Origin: Anoplopoma fimbria
Lineage: Eukaryota; Chordata; Actinopteri; Perciformes; Anoplopomatidae
Length of the DNA stretch: 64,000 bases
Direction of reading: 5' to 3'
NCBI RefSeq assembly: GCF_027596085.1
Contig: NC_072472.1
Span: forward strand, 21,154,552 to 21,218,551
The notes beneath the pieces were generated by a model. That model was not told the origin of the DNA, made no database searches, and worked only from the letters and a program-made list of their open reading frames with translations. The position numbers were made by a program, and so were the translations under genes. Every line of letters begins with the position of its first letter. Position 1 is the first letter of the stretch. This document shows positions 1-12,893 of the stretch, piece after piece.

Positions 1-3000
1 GGAGAATGCAGTAAAAGAAAAACATTATTTGTACCCGCATCCGATATTGTGGATAGCGCAAAAAATGTGATGGAAACAGACATTTCTTCAACTTTATTTT
101 TTTTATATATAATTCAGGAGAAAATAAATAAGCCATGATTGAAATATCTGTGTCAGATGTTTCTTAAATTGTTTCCAATCATGGTGGCCACCACAAGGTA
201 AAAAAGCCCATTTTGTTTGCAACATAGCACTTTGATTTTCCTGACTAGTCTTTTCGTTTACTACACGTTATTGAAAAGTGATTGCTTTATTCTGTAGTTG
301 CCCCCAACGAATCTGCAGGCCGCAGGCTGACAGCTGACCGGATTGGATTTTCACTAGAGACCAGCATATCCACATGAATCTGATGACATGTGAAGGTGAC
401 ACTGATGCATTGCCACTATTTTTGCTGGGGTTTTAAGATTGGAGTGGGGCAAAGTGAAAACAAAATATGCATTGTGGTCTCACAGAAATCCGTGAAATGA
501 CCTTGACCTCTTAACAGCCAATCACTTACCTGGGAAAAACGTCACAAGTGTAACTCAACAACCCTTTGGAACACAAACACCGGTCTCGTGGTTGGAAGTC
601 CTGTGTTGTTCGAACATCCTCCTTCACTCCCGCTCACGGTTAACAGTGTTTCTCAATGTATATAAAACATCACCAACTCTGACCATTGCATCTATAGTCA
701 CAAGGATGAAAAAAGGACCCGATGTATCTTGTCTCCATGCCGGGTGAATTCTAACTAGGTGGAATGGGCAGATTCAATATTTTTTCAAGCTGTATGTGTT
801 AACTTCAATAAAAAAAGAAGCAGTTATATAACAGGAAAAAAAAAGAAGTTTCCTTGTAATTCAATCAATACATGACTGAAAGCACTTCCACTTCAGGGTT
901 TCTATCGGAATACAGATATAGATGATTTTGTTTGCTTGAATAGATACAGAAACAGATAATGACACCTTTGTACAATTCTAGTAAACACCAGCATTAAAGA
1001 ATTTATGATGTAGGCCTGCAAACTCAAGTGGGATGAAAAAGGTTATAGTTCTGAAACCAATCTGCCCCACCCCATCTACTTCTGCAGCAGACAGTCAATT
1101 GTGAATGCAATGTCCATTGATTTGTATTCATCTAAGCAGCTGTATTCGCCCGGTTCACTCCTGACCTTGCCCTGCACATCCGTTGTGTATGCCTGCATAC
1201 AGAGCTTAATTGTAGTCATTATGTTCATTTATTCATTGAGTAATTCATTAAGGTGGGTTACGTTTGTAAGTAATGTTGCTCAGGAATTGCTCTAGTACTG
1301 ATGAGAGACAATGGCAGACTTGACAAAGAGAGTGCATTTGAAGGTTATTTCAATTTGCCAACCCCTGCTACTTTTATTTCAACCAGTCACTGAGAAGCAT
1401 GTGACATATTTTCTTTTTCAGCTGTGCCGGCCCTAATCCCTGAAAACAATATCCTCTTTTTCTTTAGACATGAAAGGTAAGCCCCCTCCGCAATGGTCCA
1501 CTTCACAGTGAATGATGTGTTGTGCTTGTCTGAGCTTAATGCCATTTGCTTGAAAATAATGCTAAATGAAGAAGTCATTGTTAAATGGGAATTTCAGCAG
1601 CCTGTGGGAATTGGAAGCGTATTGGCATTAAGCAAATAATAATTAAAGCGTGTGTTTTTCTTAGGGGAAATTCTGATTGTGTATTTTATATTGGGTGTCT
1701 TCATGATAAGCTTCAGTTCACTGAAAGATGCTTATGGAGCTTTTTCCTTATCTTCATTTAAGAGCGTGGTCTTTTGATTTGAGAGCATGATTCGTTGATT
1801 TCATGTTTAGATTTGATAATGCCACAACCGGCATTCTATTGGTTTGATCATTTTGACAAGGTTATTCCACAAAACATCGAAGAGCAGAGGAGAAATCTGA
1901 GAGTGACTGCAAGTGAAGGGCAGAAGCTGAAGTGCTGGAAATCTCTTCAAGCAACTATATATTTGAGTGAAAGTATAAAGTTTAAGCAGGAGCAGAGCAA
2001 ATTCAAGCACAAGCAGGGGCTATTTGAGTGCAAGGGCTGGATTTTGAGGGAAAGCATTACAAAATCAAAGTGAACTCAAAGAGTCATGCTGTCCGATTGA
2101 TAAACCGATCTTGAATGAAGAGCAGTAAAGTAAGTGGGTAACTTCTGGAGCAAAAAGAAGTAAAGAAGTTAAAGAAGTAGTATATACAGAAAGAAAAGAC
2201 AGAGAGACCAATCAACATGTTTTGGTTAATATTCCATCTCTGAGACACTTGCAAAAGGCAAGTTAACTATGACAAAAGGATGTGGAGTTTATACGAGCTT
2301 CAGTGACTGGGAAATACACTTCTGTATATCAGTGCATGTGTGGCTATTGAGACCACAGTTTGCTTGAATTTACATTTGCAGTACATATTGGGAAAAAACT
2401 TTAACCAATATTTTAAACTACCACATGAACTTGAAATCATATTGATTGCATGCCACTTGAAGTCAAGCACATTAGTATTTCTCCTCAAGACGAAATCCTA
2501 AATCTTGCTAGTCTTACATTAAAAAGTTACACTCAATGACACTCTTACGCTATGACTACAACATCTGAATCACTGCACCATGTAATTGACCTTGCAAGCT
2601 CAATAAAATTGGGGAGCAGCCTCTATGTTGAATGTGTGCAGAAATGTGTTGGAGCGCATTTGAGGGGATCCTTACATAATTACATTAGGTTCTGTAACCA
2701 CTTGAAAAGATATACAAAATCCCAAACTAGAGGTTATTCATTTGGATACAGAACACAAGGCAGATGGAGCGGGTAATTGTAAAGAGTCTCTGAGTGTTTA
2801 ATGGAATTAAAATGAGATTTTACCCCGTTAGTCAATAAATCTTATCTGGTTTCAACAATAATCACTTCTAGCAGTTAGAGCAGTGATGCTGCATTTTATG
2901 TGTGTACATCTCAGTAACATGTAATGGAACAGTAGCAGACTTTCTGTCTGGCATATGCTCATAGGTGCTGAGTGGTGTTAACCTATTGAAGCAAGTGATG

Positions 3001-3049
3001 GCGGCAGTAATCCACATTATCACTCTCAACTCGTCAAATACCGATGCTT
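1..3049. other. Non-coding flank, nothing recognised
   Basis: I see no exon, RNA gene or familiar mobile element here. The open frames are short (under 95 codons), use ordinary AT-rich sequence and resemble no protein family I know. It lies far downstream of the 3' end of panx3 on the minus strand. Confidence 0.5.
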
Positions 3050-3450
3050 GGTTCTGTAAACTGGCCTATTCCCCAGTGAAACTGAATGTTTTAGCTGTGC
3101 ACAGTTGGAAGAGGGATTTAAATCAAATCCTTCACACTTGATTGGACCACTAAAAAGCGGGCAGGCTTAGAATTTAGCACGATACTGAGGTACAGAGGAT
3201 TGTGGATCCATACACACCGCCCTTCACCCAGAGCTGCAGATTGAACGATGGATGGATAGATGTCATAATCTTATTGATTGAAATTGGTGGGTACTCATTT
3301 ATTTAAGCACAAGTCATAACTGTTTTTTCGAGGACAATATTATTGGATTGTCATATAAAAATAACAATGAAAATGATCCTTTATAAATATGTTTACATCT
3401 ATTTTTAAATAGGTGCACAGCATGACCGGCGATGTGATCTTAAAGGGTTT
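3050..3450 (+). repeat. Dispersed repeat, copy 1 of 2
   Basis: This stretch is diverged but colinear with 41385-41745. Shared landmarks, in order, are a CCAGTGAAAC motif, CCTTCACA-TTGATTGGA, AAAAAG-GGGCAGG, CCATACACA, AGCTGCAGATTGA-GATGGATG and TTTTTAAATAGGTG. Both copies are on the plus strand. No coding capacity or terminal structure is evident, so it is probably a non-autonomous mobile element of unknown class. Confidence 0.55.
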
Positions 3451-4300
3451 AAAAGTTTTTTGTTGTTGTATAGCCACTGTGGAACTCATTTAAACACACC
3501 TTGATTCGTTTTTAATTCTATGTATTTTGTATTTCAAAATCCGAACATACTAAATGCTTTTTAGTTTTATAGCTTATTGTGACCTTGTCAACTTTGCGAA
3601 AATGTTTGTTCAGTGTCCTTACAGTGCCTTACACAATACATAAGCGTTTGAAATACCCTTTTTATAATAAAAATAGTTTAACAGATTTGCCAGTGGGCAT
3701 AATTTTACTTCAGTCCCAAACAGGAGTCTCATTAACACTTGCAGTACTGTTTGTAAAACATAAATAAAGAGAAACTTATTCTACATGTGTTTTTTTAAAC
3801 TGAATTCCTAAACCAGGGTATCAACCAAGCTATGACTTTTGTGTATGGTTACACCCCTACTGTGTACTTCACTTGATATTTACCAGCAGACACTCTGTCT
3901 TCACTGTCTTCAAGAGGATGGTGAAATGATGAAATGGGCATCAAGCAGCTCAGAAGGGCAGAGCTTCCTTAATATTCATGGCCCAGCCACCTTTAAGTTC
4001 TGTATGCTTAACGTTTTCCCACATAGCTCCGAGGGGCCTTCAGTAGTCAGTGTCTCAGGGAGGAGCTCACTGTAGAATTTATATGAAGACTTAAAGAGTT
4101 ATTAAAGCAATGTACCTTTCTGGGCTTTTTTTACAATCAGCTTTTCTCCACTAACTTAAATATCTGAGGGAACTCCCTAAACAACAACAACAGGGATTTA
4201 ATTCCCAACATAATAATACGCAAGTATCATTGATGTAGGCTACAGATTAAAAAAACAAATATGAACATTTCACCAAAATGTCACTTTATAATTGAAGGAA

Positions 4301-5475
4301 AACATTGTAATTTTCAACCTGGACTTATTTTCCCATGTGTTGGTGTCTAAGTGACTAATGGATAAAGTATTATTTTGATTGGTCCGGTATTGAGAGGGAA
4401 CGCTGTTGTTGCTAAACGGGCTGCAATGTACTCCTTCCAGGCCACTCCTCTCCATCAATGTACGTCCACTAAAAGTGCTTGTTTTTGCCACTGTCAGGCT
4501 CGGATTGGTTTTATAAGTGACTGACAACATTATGAAAAGGACCAACAGAGATATAAAACCTTTGTCTTTATCTTTAACTTGATCTGGTCTGTTTGTGATT
4601 GTGTCATGTGACTTGTTGCCGGAAGACAACAACGAGAGATGGAGAGAGGAGTGCCTGTGTTAGTTGTTGTAGGAGTACAGAAAACAATGCTTATCAAAGT
4701 CTTATTTGTAAATGAATGTGACTATAAAGCCGATTTCCACATCTTGGATTACGGCCATCGCCATTTTGGCTTTTTGCAAACACTGAACGGAAGTTGCCAT
4801 ATTTGGAATGTGGAGGAGTGACATAGAGACTCTGTGTACAGCTCTAGTAGTCATGGCTTCCTGTCAATCACAAAGTAGCCCCACCCTAAAGCATACCCTG
4901 CTTTATGGTCTATTTCACTCTAAATGGACCATCATTTACTAAATGAACATCATGCTGTATTGAAGAAGACTTGAAACTAGAGATTGAGACCATAAACTCA
5001 TGTTTACAATGTTGAAGGATACTGAGGGAATAAAGTCTATCATTTTCTAATAGACTAATATACAACCAGACTTCATTTTGAAACCAGAGGAGTCACCCCC
5101 ATTAGCGAGAATGCAAGTTTAAGGCACTTCAGCATTGGCTTCCCTCATCAGAACCAGAGGTTGCCGCCTGGATTAAACCCAATAATAAAGAGATTAATTC
5201 AATTGAAAGGTAAAGAAATAGATGTATTTCTCTGTAGGGTTCTTTCCATAATGTTATCACTTATAATACCAATATGAGCCTGTCAGTGGCAAAAACAAGC
5301 ACTTTTAGTAAACATACATTGACGGAGTGGAGTTGCCCCAAGCGATTACATTGCAGCCTATTTAGCGACTGCCGCCTGCAGCGTTCTCCCTCAGTACCGG
5401 ACCAATTTCAAAAATATTGCTCACTTAGACACAAAAACATTGGAAAATAGAGTCCAGGTTTAAAAATACCAAAGT
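4301..5475. mobile_element. Long inverted-repeat element (unclassified DNA transposon-like)
   Basis: Two arms of about 290 bp (4301-4588 and 5180-5475) are diverged reverse complements. Landmarks shared in order are CAACCTGGACT, TTGGTCCGGTA, GGCTGCAATGTA, ACTAAAAGTGCTTGTTTTT and CATTATG. The 590 bp between them contains an inverted copy of another dispersed repeat (core about 4860-5105). A third arm copy lies at 34441-34618 in panx3 intron 1. Long inverted arms around a filler suggest a foldback or non-autonomous DNA transposon. I cannot assign a superfamily because no transposase frame is visible. Confidence 0.6.
4650..5110 (-). repeat. Dispersed repeat family R2, copy 1
   Basis: This is the reverse complement of segments at 36400-36690 and 55115-55730. 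The best conserved core carries AAACATGAGTTTATGG, TCTAGTTTCAAGTCTTCTTC, ACAGCATGATGTT and ACCATAAAGCAG. It sits between the arms of the inverted-repeat element at 4301-5475, so it is either nested inside it or part of its interior. No protein is encoded. Confidence 0.65.
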
Positions 5476-8324
5476 TACCCTTTGAGTTGGATCTGTAACC
5501 GACAGGGAACCACTAAACATATTGTGTTAACTGTCAATTTGTTTATGAGAGCAATCCCATTATATTCTATAACTGCTCCAGATAACTGAACGCTGCACGC
5601 ATATTGCATTAAACTGCCTGAAATGAATTTACATTTCAGTCGAGGATGGAACTCATCAGTTAAAAAGGCCATACTCTTTTTATTGCTAGTCTCTTAGGTT
5701 ATTTAAGCTGACAGCCGGGGGCTCAGCATAATGCATCGGTAACGTGTCCTGCATGAATAGTTTTGGGACAGGACTCAACACTGAGGAAAGCAGCAGCAGG
5801 GTGAATACGCAGGATGAATGAACTCCACACAGCCCCCTAGAGTATCTTAATACAAAAAAGAAAATCCACAGAAAATGTGTCAACCAACAGGTGCATCAAC
5901 TGAAAAGGTTTTCCAAACAGAGACATCTCAGCCTCGCCATCAGGAAGGACACCGGGGTAGAGTTCTAGATTAGCACAGCAGCACGTTGACAAAATGCAGA
6001 TCAAAAGGAAAAATAATGATCATCCTGGCCCATCAGATAAACAAAAGCCTACAAATCCAATTAGAGCTGGCTTTTATGATGGATGAAATGCACTCACTGT
6101 AATTGTTTGTTAATAATACGAGCAACTGCCCACTTGCACAACAATGGTCTAATTATGGGAGACTGTTGGGATGTGACCCAATTGTATAACACATCTGCAG
6201 CTGCTCATCTTCACTGTGATTGGCTGGTGTTTGAGGCGCCCAAAATGTGACAGATGAGTGGAAATAACGGTAGGTAGCAGAGCCGCCCGGTGACTGAGTG
6301 CTCGGCATTGTGGGTAGGAAGTCATGCGTGTCCTGTGGGCGGACAAAGTGCCAACATGCCAGTCGTACAATCAAAAGTACAGGGAGAGCTTTGTGAAAAA
6401 TTACTGTTTTCCTTTCTTTCTTTTGTAATCTATCAGCTGCTTCTCTAAACAGTTTGCATATTGAGTAACTGGCAATCATCAGTCATTTGGTCCTGTTGTG
6501 ATGCATGGACTTACACAATCTGGAAAGATGACAGCAGTGCAAAAAAACATTTATGCCAAGCAAAAGCCAGACATTGAGATATTGAAAACTACATCACTCT
6601 TGTAGATATGAATTGATTTACAAATAATTTTGCTCAACTCTGGCTGTTCTGTGGACATGTTGGAGCATTCTGGGATGCTGAGCAGACTGATGTTGGAACT
6701 GGTGCAAAGCTGTTTTTCTGCTCTGGGATCCAACATTAAATGCAGGTGCTAACTACTGACCATATCCAGCTAGTGATGTAAGCTTATAAATGAATTCCAG
6801 TATAATTTAACATCAGATGATATTGGAGTCCTTTCAATAGTCATCCCTTTGTGCCTGCAGTGGTTTCATAAACTGTAGGTGCAATTTACGATTGACTAAT
6901 TTCTGATTCAGTGCTAATGGAAAGCATGGACTTAAAAAGAACTCTAGAGGTTTTGAACAAAGAAGGCTTAACATTTACAGCCACTCTTGAGGCTCTCTTA
7001 AGGCCTGTATATGGGGGGCATGGCAAATAAACAACTCAGTCATGCAAATTACTGTGTGACTGTTTTGCATCCAAACTATTTATACAAGCAGCATTTTTGA
7101 GGGCAGAATAGTATTGATAGGGATGTGCGACACGCATAATTTGGTTTTGATCAGATACTAATACATTGCCTGAATCTGCGACATTGATACCTTTTATCAT
7201 TATTAAAAGCAATGCAATAATGAGTCGGAATAATCTAGTCAGTGTATCATCTGCCAACTCCTTCCTATTGACCAATAGCAGCGTTGGGCAGTCTATCTGA
7301 GGTACATTTTCTTAAAGCCTGAACTACTGTTAGCTAGTTTATTGAGTTTCCCTTTAACGAAATGCTCTGAGTGAATTTGATTTTCCCCTGGTAAATTGTT
7401 AGCTTTTATTGTGAAAAGTACAAATAAAAGATAATCTGATATACGCTGCTAGGCCATCAGCGAAAAGATTGGCTATTTGTATTTAGTAATTATTAATGCT
7501 TGTCATTGACGCCACTAGATCCAATTCCGTGTGAAATCAGACAAGATAATGCAGGTTTACTAGAAAATCCTTTAGTTCAGACCTCAGCGGGGCCCTGCAG
7601 CAACCAGCCCACTGAGGACAGAACCAGATCAGGCTTCACTGCTGCCTCCGACTTGCCTTGCAGTCAAATTATCAAATTATCATAGGAAACAGGACAAACC
7701 ATTAAAATAACAAAGTGAAATACAAATAACTGCAAAGAATTACAATTGCAAACATTACATTTTTTTTAAATTGCTGTAGATTATAAAACAAATCTGCTTG
7801 TCTTTTGTACTATCTGTCACAATTCATCATCACGCTGTAGCCGAGGCATTATTCACAGTAAGCAGAGGGGTAAATGACATGAAAGGACACTGGAGGACAA
7901 GCATATCTCCAAGTGAAAGCAACTTCTGCCATTTGGCATTTGGGTGACATCGTCATCAGCTATGTGTGCACTCCCACCATTTATCTAACTCCAGCCCTTA
8001 TTTCCATGAGGAACTGATTTTTGTCTCATTGACCCTCTATTATAAGCCTCCAGCTGTGCCAGAACTGGATCGCCATGTTTCAACTGAACAATCTAATGGC
8101 TTTAGCGAATAGAAAAACCTGCAGCCTAATCTCACAAATATAAGTAAAAGACCTTTTGACAGCGCATTGCGTTGTCGTGTACTTTATGTGTTAAAATAAA
8201 ATGCCGCCATCACAAAAACTATTTCAATGGAAAGTCAATAAGGATAATTTGCTGTGGTGAGCACACAAATTCAAAGGTTCAACAAAAACATGTTTTTAAG
8301 TCTGTGTTTGGAGGAGGTCGGGTA
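5476..8324. other. Non-coding, nothing recognised
   Basis: I found no exon-like homology, RNA gene or recognised mobile element. The longest open frames are about 110 codons on the minus strand near 6153-6479, overlap one another and match no family I know. Confidence 0.45.
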
Positions 8325-8413
8325 AGTGGATGGGTCAAACACGGGACTTTCACCCAGGAGACTGGTATTTGTCTCCCCTGTTCAACCAACGTTGACTTCA
8401 CTATTTGGTGACC
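8325..8413 (+). repeat. Dispersed repeat R3, copy 1
   Basis: The segment carries ACTTTCACCCAGGAGAC followed by a GT-rich stretch and GTTGACTT. The same core occurs at 14819-14925 on the plus strand and at 37681-37756 on the minus strand. The class is unknown. Confidence 0.45.
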
Positions 8414-8790
8414 ATTTGACTACCTTCTTCTTAATCCTAAATTTTCTTTACAGACAGTCATGGTCCACAGAGATCAGATGGGTTTAATACTAATTACGTG
8501 CACAACTAATGGCCTTCCCATGATCCTCAGCTGTTCTTTGTGTGCAATAGCAAATGCTTGTTAGCTGTAGAGTCTAATAAGGTCATTCACACATACAGAC
8601 TCAAAAGCAGGGACAGCGACAGGCTGCTAAAACATGTTCACCACATGGAAGAAAAGACAGAAAACAACATTATTCTGTATTCAGGTAAAAGCAAACCGCA
8701 CCATGAACAACTTCCTCCTGTGGTAGCTGCGTCTGAAACGACTGTCCTTACAGAGCAGAGTATGTTATTTACATGCTGAAAACAACATGC

Positions 8791-9086
8791 TGGGCGGCTG
8801 TGGCGTAGTGGAGAGCAAGGTAGTTCTCCAATCAGAAGGTCGGTGGTTCGATACCCGGCTTCAGCAGTCGATGTGTCCTTGGGCAAGACACTTAACCCCA
8901 AGTTGCTCCTGAAGGCTTGCCATCGGTGTGGACTGTATGTTGCATGAATGTTAGTTAGAGTCTGATGGTGGCACCTTGCATGGTAGCCTGTCATCAGTGT
9001 GTGAATGGGTGAATGATATGCAATATACTACTGATTGTCGCTTTGGATAAAAAGCGTCTGCTAAATGACTAATGTAATGTAATGTA
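8791..9086 (+). mobile_element. tRNA-derived SINE
   Basis: The 5' head resembles a tRNA gene with RNA polymerase III promoter boxes. Box A is TGGCGTAGTGG at 8801-8811 and box B is GGTTCGATACC at 8845-8855. The body that follows is the type seen in many fish SINEs (TCCTTGGGCAAGACACTTAA, then GTGTGTGAATGGGTGAATGA). The 3' end, AAAGCGTCTGCTAAATGA, is followed by a short (AATGT)n tail, as expected for LINE-dependent retroposition. Length is about 295 bp and looks full. I see no clear target-site duplication. It is a retroposon rather than a functional tRNA, because box B is not followed by an acceptor stem pairing with the start. Confidence 0.85.
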
Positions 9087-9329
9087 ACACACCGACAGAG
9101 CTACAGGTTTATGAAAGACCAGACACAATAGCCAATGGCCGGTCATGAACAAGTCACGAAAGGCAATATGTTGCTTTCACCTACAGGGACAACAATTGTC
9201 CGGGTTTTTTTTTGTGTTGCTCAGCATTAAAACAATTCTAATTGAAAGTAAATTAGGATCCTTTATCGCGGTGGACCCACGAAGTAAACGCATCCACCTA
9301 ACTATGTAACGGTCACACCTAGTGACGTA

Positions 9330-9610
9330 GTATTAAATATTGAGAAACAATACGTATGGTGGGCAGGAGGGTAGTTGGTTTGGTTCAACAATCACAGGAT
9401 TTTCAACTACCAGACCGGTGTTTGACAGCGTGTGTCCCAAAGTGTTGTGTGATTTGTTTGTTTGGCGGATTTCCAAAACCCAAGTGGTTTTGTTGCTTGA
9501 ACCTAACTTTTGTTGTGTTGCCTAACCTAACTGTGTGAAGTTTTTCCTGACCCTGAGTGGATTTGATGCCTAAACCTAAGTTTTGTTTTGTAGAGAAATG
9601 TCGTATCGAA
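9330..9610 (+). repeat. Possible degenerate dispersed repeat
   Basis: This GT-rich stretch has repeated phrases such as TTTTGTTGC and CCTAACCTAA and the AGTGGATTT/AAGTGGTTTT type of wording common in percomorph interspersed repeats. Its overlapping 60-codon open frames are not credible genes. Assignment is by eye only. Confidence 0.3.
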
Positions 9611-9619
9611 AAAGAAGTT

Positions 9620-12159
9620 GAGCCGAGCTACAACGAAATAGATGGACAATCAGTGTCGCTCAGCAAGAAACCAATAGATTGCATTTTGTGACAATAACAG
9701 ATGTCTAAATGAGACACACAAACAGCAAGTCTTTCAATGAAATGCAAATCATAGTTCAAAATGTTAACATTAAAACTGTGAGTTTTAAAAAAAATACCTG
9801 AGTTTGATGACTGACACACACAGACCCTGTTGATGGATTCAACTGTGCAGTTTAATTTAAAGCTGGTGTGTGAGGCTGTTCTTTACTTGATTTATATTGA
9901 GCATTTATTTACCTTGTTGTTTTGATCAGAGGACGAGGAGATTATTCAAGGTGAACATCAATAAAGGAGCTCCATTCACTACCAAAATGAATAAGCCTCA
10001 AGGTGATCAAGATTCCCTTCAGGTATGCAGCTTCAACAACAAGAAGACTGCTTGCATTTTTTAGCACACACACTTCCTTTAATTCATCTGTTTTGTTCTC
10101 CTGTCCAGGCAATTTGAATTCAAGATGCAATTTTGCTTCATGAAAATAATCTACTCTGTTCCACTGTGCCATCTTTCATGCCATGCTAATGAGGAATTGT
10201 GCTCAAAAATACTGATTCACCTGGATAAGCTGAGATTGGATGCATAAATAAATGAAAATGATGGTCCCAAATGATTCTGACCTTTGCCTGTGTGAGATGA
10301 AATCCTGCTGGGTGATACCTTACTTGAACTTCAATTGAAATACGAGTACTGGCTGAACATGAGCTTCAGCCAGAGCAACAAGGCACATCTCTGAATATGT
10401 CTTGTTTGCTCTCAGTGGCTGCAGAAACAATGGCATGTATGCAAATATGTTTCCATTTAAATGAGTTACATCTTTGTATTTTCTTAAAGGTCAAAGAGTA
10501 AACTCGCCTACAGATGATGCTGTTGTTGGGACTAGCTAATGATCACCAGTGTTTGAACTTTCTACCATACCGAATATGTCTGCATTTAACTGTATAAAGT
10601 AAAGAATTTTACCAGAGTGCCCAAATGTTAACTACACACACAGCAGGGCCAACAAGTCATTTAAATCTTATCAAGAATTGAATTAGATTCACTAGATATG
10701 CTGTTATGAATATTGTATTTTGAGAAGGACTTCTGAGCAACATGTTCTATCTCCAAAATGTATAAACCATTTAAAGTAACAGCACATTGTTGGAGACGTT
10801 ACCATTCTTGGGCAGTAAAACAAGATAATTTACTCCTCCATGTTTTCTGCAATGCATGCTCTCTCACTCTTTCAATCACAGAGAGCTAGAGCTGCTTTCA
10901 GTTCCTACAGGTATGTTTGCAGACTGCAGTAGCCTCCATCCATCAGCACCAGCATCAGCCCATCACCCTTTACAGTCTGTGCCATATGCCTCTGTTTTGT
11001 AAAGCAATTAAACAGCTTCCTGGCAATCCCCCAGGGACAGTCCTGGTCTGGGTGTTCTGATCAAAGCTAGAACTTCTGCAGAAAGTAGAGCTAGACCAAT
11101 AAATTGGAAAGGCTAATACATATCGCCCGCTTACTGCAGACATATTGCTTTTGGTGTTGATGTCAGCCAACTGGTAACAAAAAATATTTTTAGTTTATAA
11201 TAGGTGTTTTTCTATATTTTTGCCATTTATTTTTTTTAAGTACCAGTTACCAATGCAAGCCTGAAAATCCAGTATAGTCTGTGCTATAGCAGAAACACAC
11301 AAACCAAAAGCTCTATTTGAATTAGCATTATATGTCCCACTATCAATATCAACCACAGATCATAGGTGTTTATCGTTATTATTTGAAAATAGTTTCTATT
11401 TATAGAGAAACTTTTTAAGAATTTGACTTTATAACAACAATATTGAAAAAAACACCATGCACTCTTTATAAGACAGCTTTCAAAGACACTAAGAAACCAC
11501 CAATTCAAAGGACAAAAGAATGTGAGTGCTGTTTGGTTGAGCAGGATGTGTCTGAAAATCAAAGTGTCCAGCCGCACATTCTGGTTTTCTGCCTTGTGTG
11601 AGATGCCTGGTCTAAAATCATTGGATATAAATCATCTTGTCTATAATAAAATAAACTTTTAAATGTTTGTAGCACTTTAAAAAGCAGCAGTTCCAAAATG
11701 CTTCATAGTAAATAAAATAAATGCATAATACAATCCCATTTTACAGAGACTTCCATCGTCCCTTAGCCGGCGTCATCGTACCTTCTGTGTACAATAACAG
11801 ACAGTCTGACAGTGAAAAGCTATTATTTGTTCTATCCAAAGTTCCCAAATGACAAATCAGCATTGTGAAGAGATTTTTCACCTAGAGATTCAAGGTAACC
11901 TCCTGCTGAGCCTAACGTACCATGGTCAACAGTCCCCGCAGTCTGCCCACCACACTCCCACCTGAGGTTGGCAAATTGCCTGGCACTGCATTACACATGA
12001 GTTTTCTTAGAGAAAAAGCTCTCCTATTTCCCTCTCATTGTAATCAGGGGTTTGACAGTAATCCCTCAAAACAGACAAACAAGTTGAACCAAATGATTCA
12101 GTGGCTTCTTGGTTGTAGGGAGCCAGGAGACTTAATTAAATTAAAACATGGAAAGGTGT
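9620..12159. other. Non-coding, nothing recognised
   Basis: AT-rich sequence without recognisable exons, RNA genes or mobile elements. The 97-codon minus-strand frame at 11284-11577 is low in complexity and resembles no known protein. Confidence 0.45.
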
Positions 12160-12169
12160 TGTTGTCCCT

Positions 12170-12883
12170 CCATCCATCCATCCATTTCCTTCCGCTTATC
12201 CGGGGCCGGGTCGCGGGGGCAGCAAGCTAAGGAGGGTCCTCCAGACGTCCTTCTCCCCAGCAACACTTTCCAGCTCCTCCTGGGGAACCCCGAGGCGTTC
12301 CCAGGCCAGACGAGATATATAATCTCTCCAGCGTGTTCTGGGTCTACCCCGGGGCCTCTTACCAGTTGGACGTGCCTGGAAAACCTCTAAAGGGAGGCGT
12401 CCAGGAGGCATCCTGATCAGATGCCCGAGCCACCTCAGCTGGCCCCTTTCGAAAACTTGAAGGAGCAGCGGCTCTACTCCGAGCTCCCTCCGGATGTCTG
12501 AGCTCCTCACCCTCTCTCTAAGGCTGAGCCCAGCCACCCTACGAAGGAAGCTCATTTCGGCCGCTTGTATTCGCGATCTCATTCTTTCGGTCACTACCCA
12601 AAGCTCATGACCATAGGTGAGGGTTGGAACGTAGATGGACTGGTAAATCGAGAGCTTTGCCTTTCGGCTCAGCTCCTTCTTCACCAAAACGGTCCGGTAC
12701 AACGCCCGCATCAACGCTGCACCGAACCGCCTGTCCATCTCCCGCTCCATTTTACCCTCACTCGTGAATAAGATCCCGAGATACTTGAACTCCCTCGCTT
12801 GGGGCAGTGACTCACTCCCAACCCAGAGGGTGCAATCCACCGTTTTCCGGAAGAGAACCATGGCCTCAGACTTCACACTCGGC
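12170..12883 (-). mobile_element. 5'-truncated LINE, 3' part, with target-site duplication
   Basis: The element body is flanked on both sides by the 10-bp direct repeat TGTTGTCCCT (12160-12169 and 12884-12893), a convincing target-site duplication. Read on the minus strand it begins inside the reverse transcriptase frame and ends in a short (GGAT)n tail (12170-12185 on the plus strand), the simple-repeat 3' tail of target-primed reverse transcription. The 3' end with CCGCTTATCCGGGGCCGGGT is a very common fish LINE terminus. At 714 bp it is heavily truncated at the 5' side. I do not assign a clade. Confidence 0.88.
12196..12876 (-). CDS. LINE reverse transcriptase, C-terminal fragment
   Basis: An uninterrupted 226-codon frame encodes the region C-terminal to the reverse-transcriptase catalytic centre. 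Family-typical phrases are FKYLGILFTSEGKMEREMDR, VKKELSRKAKLSIYQSIYVP, YGHELWV, RIQAAEMSFLRRVAG, GQLRWLGHL and RPRGRPRTRWRDYISRLA. The catalytic YxDD motif and the endonuclease are missing, so the product would be inactive. There is no host promoter or splice context and the target duplication surrounds it; this is a dead-on-arrival insertion rather than a gene. The open frame and clear duplication suggest a fairly young insertion. Confidence 0.85.
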   Translation of the reverse strand: MKSEAMVLFRKTVDCTLWVGSESLPQAREFKYLGILFTSEGKMEREMDRRFGAALMRALYRTVLVKKELSRKAKLSIYQSIYVPTLTYGHELWVVTERMRSRIQAAEMSFLRRVAGLSLRERVRSSDIRRELGVEPLLLQVFERGQLRWLGHLIRMPPGRLPLEVFQARPTGKRPRGRPRTRWRDYISRLAWERLGVPQEELESVAGEKDVWRTLLSLLPPRPGPG

Positions 12884-12893
12884 TGTTGTCCCT

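Noticed and set aside
6153..6479. 108-codon minus-strand frame
   Set aside because: It overlaps another frame of similar size on the same strand and shows no recognised motif.
8801..8860. Box A and box B, considered as a functional tRNA gene
   Set aside because: The body and 3' tail continue as a SINE and there is no acceptor-stem pairing.
9340..9538. Two overlapping frames of about 60 codons
   Set aside because: Low-complexity, repeat-like sequence with no protein similarity.
12196..12876. 226-codon open frame, considered as a host gene
   Set aside because: It is the C-terminal part of a LINE reverse transcriptase inside a truncated insertion with target-site duplication.
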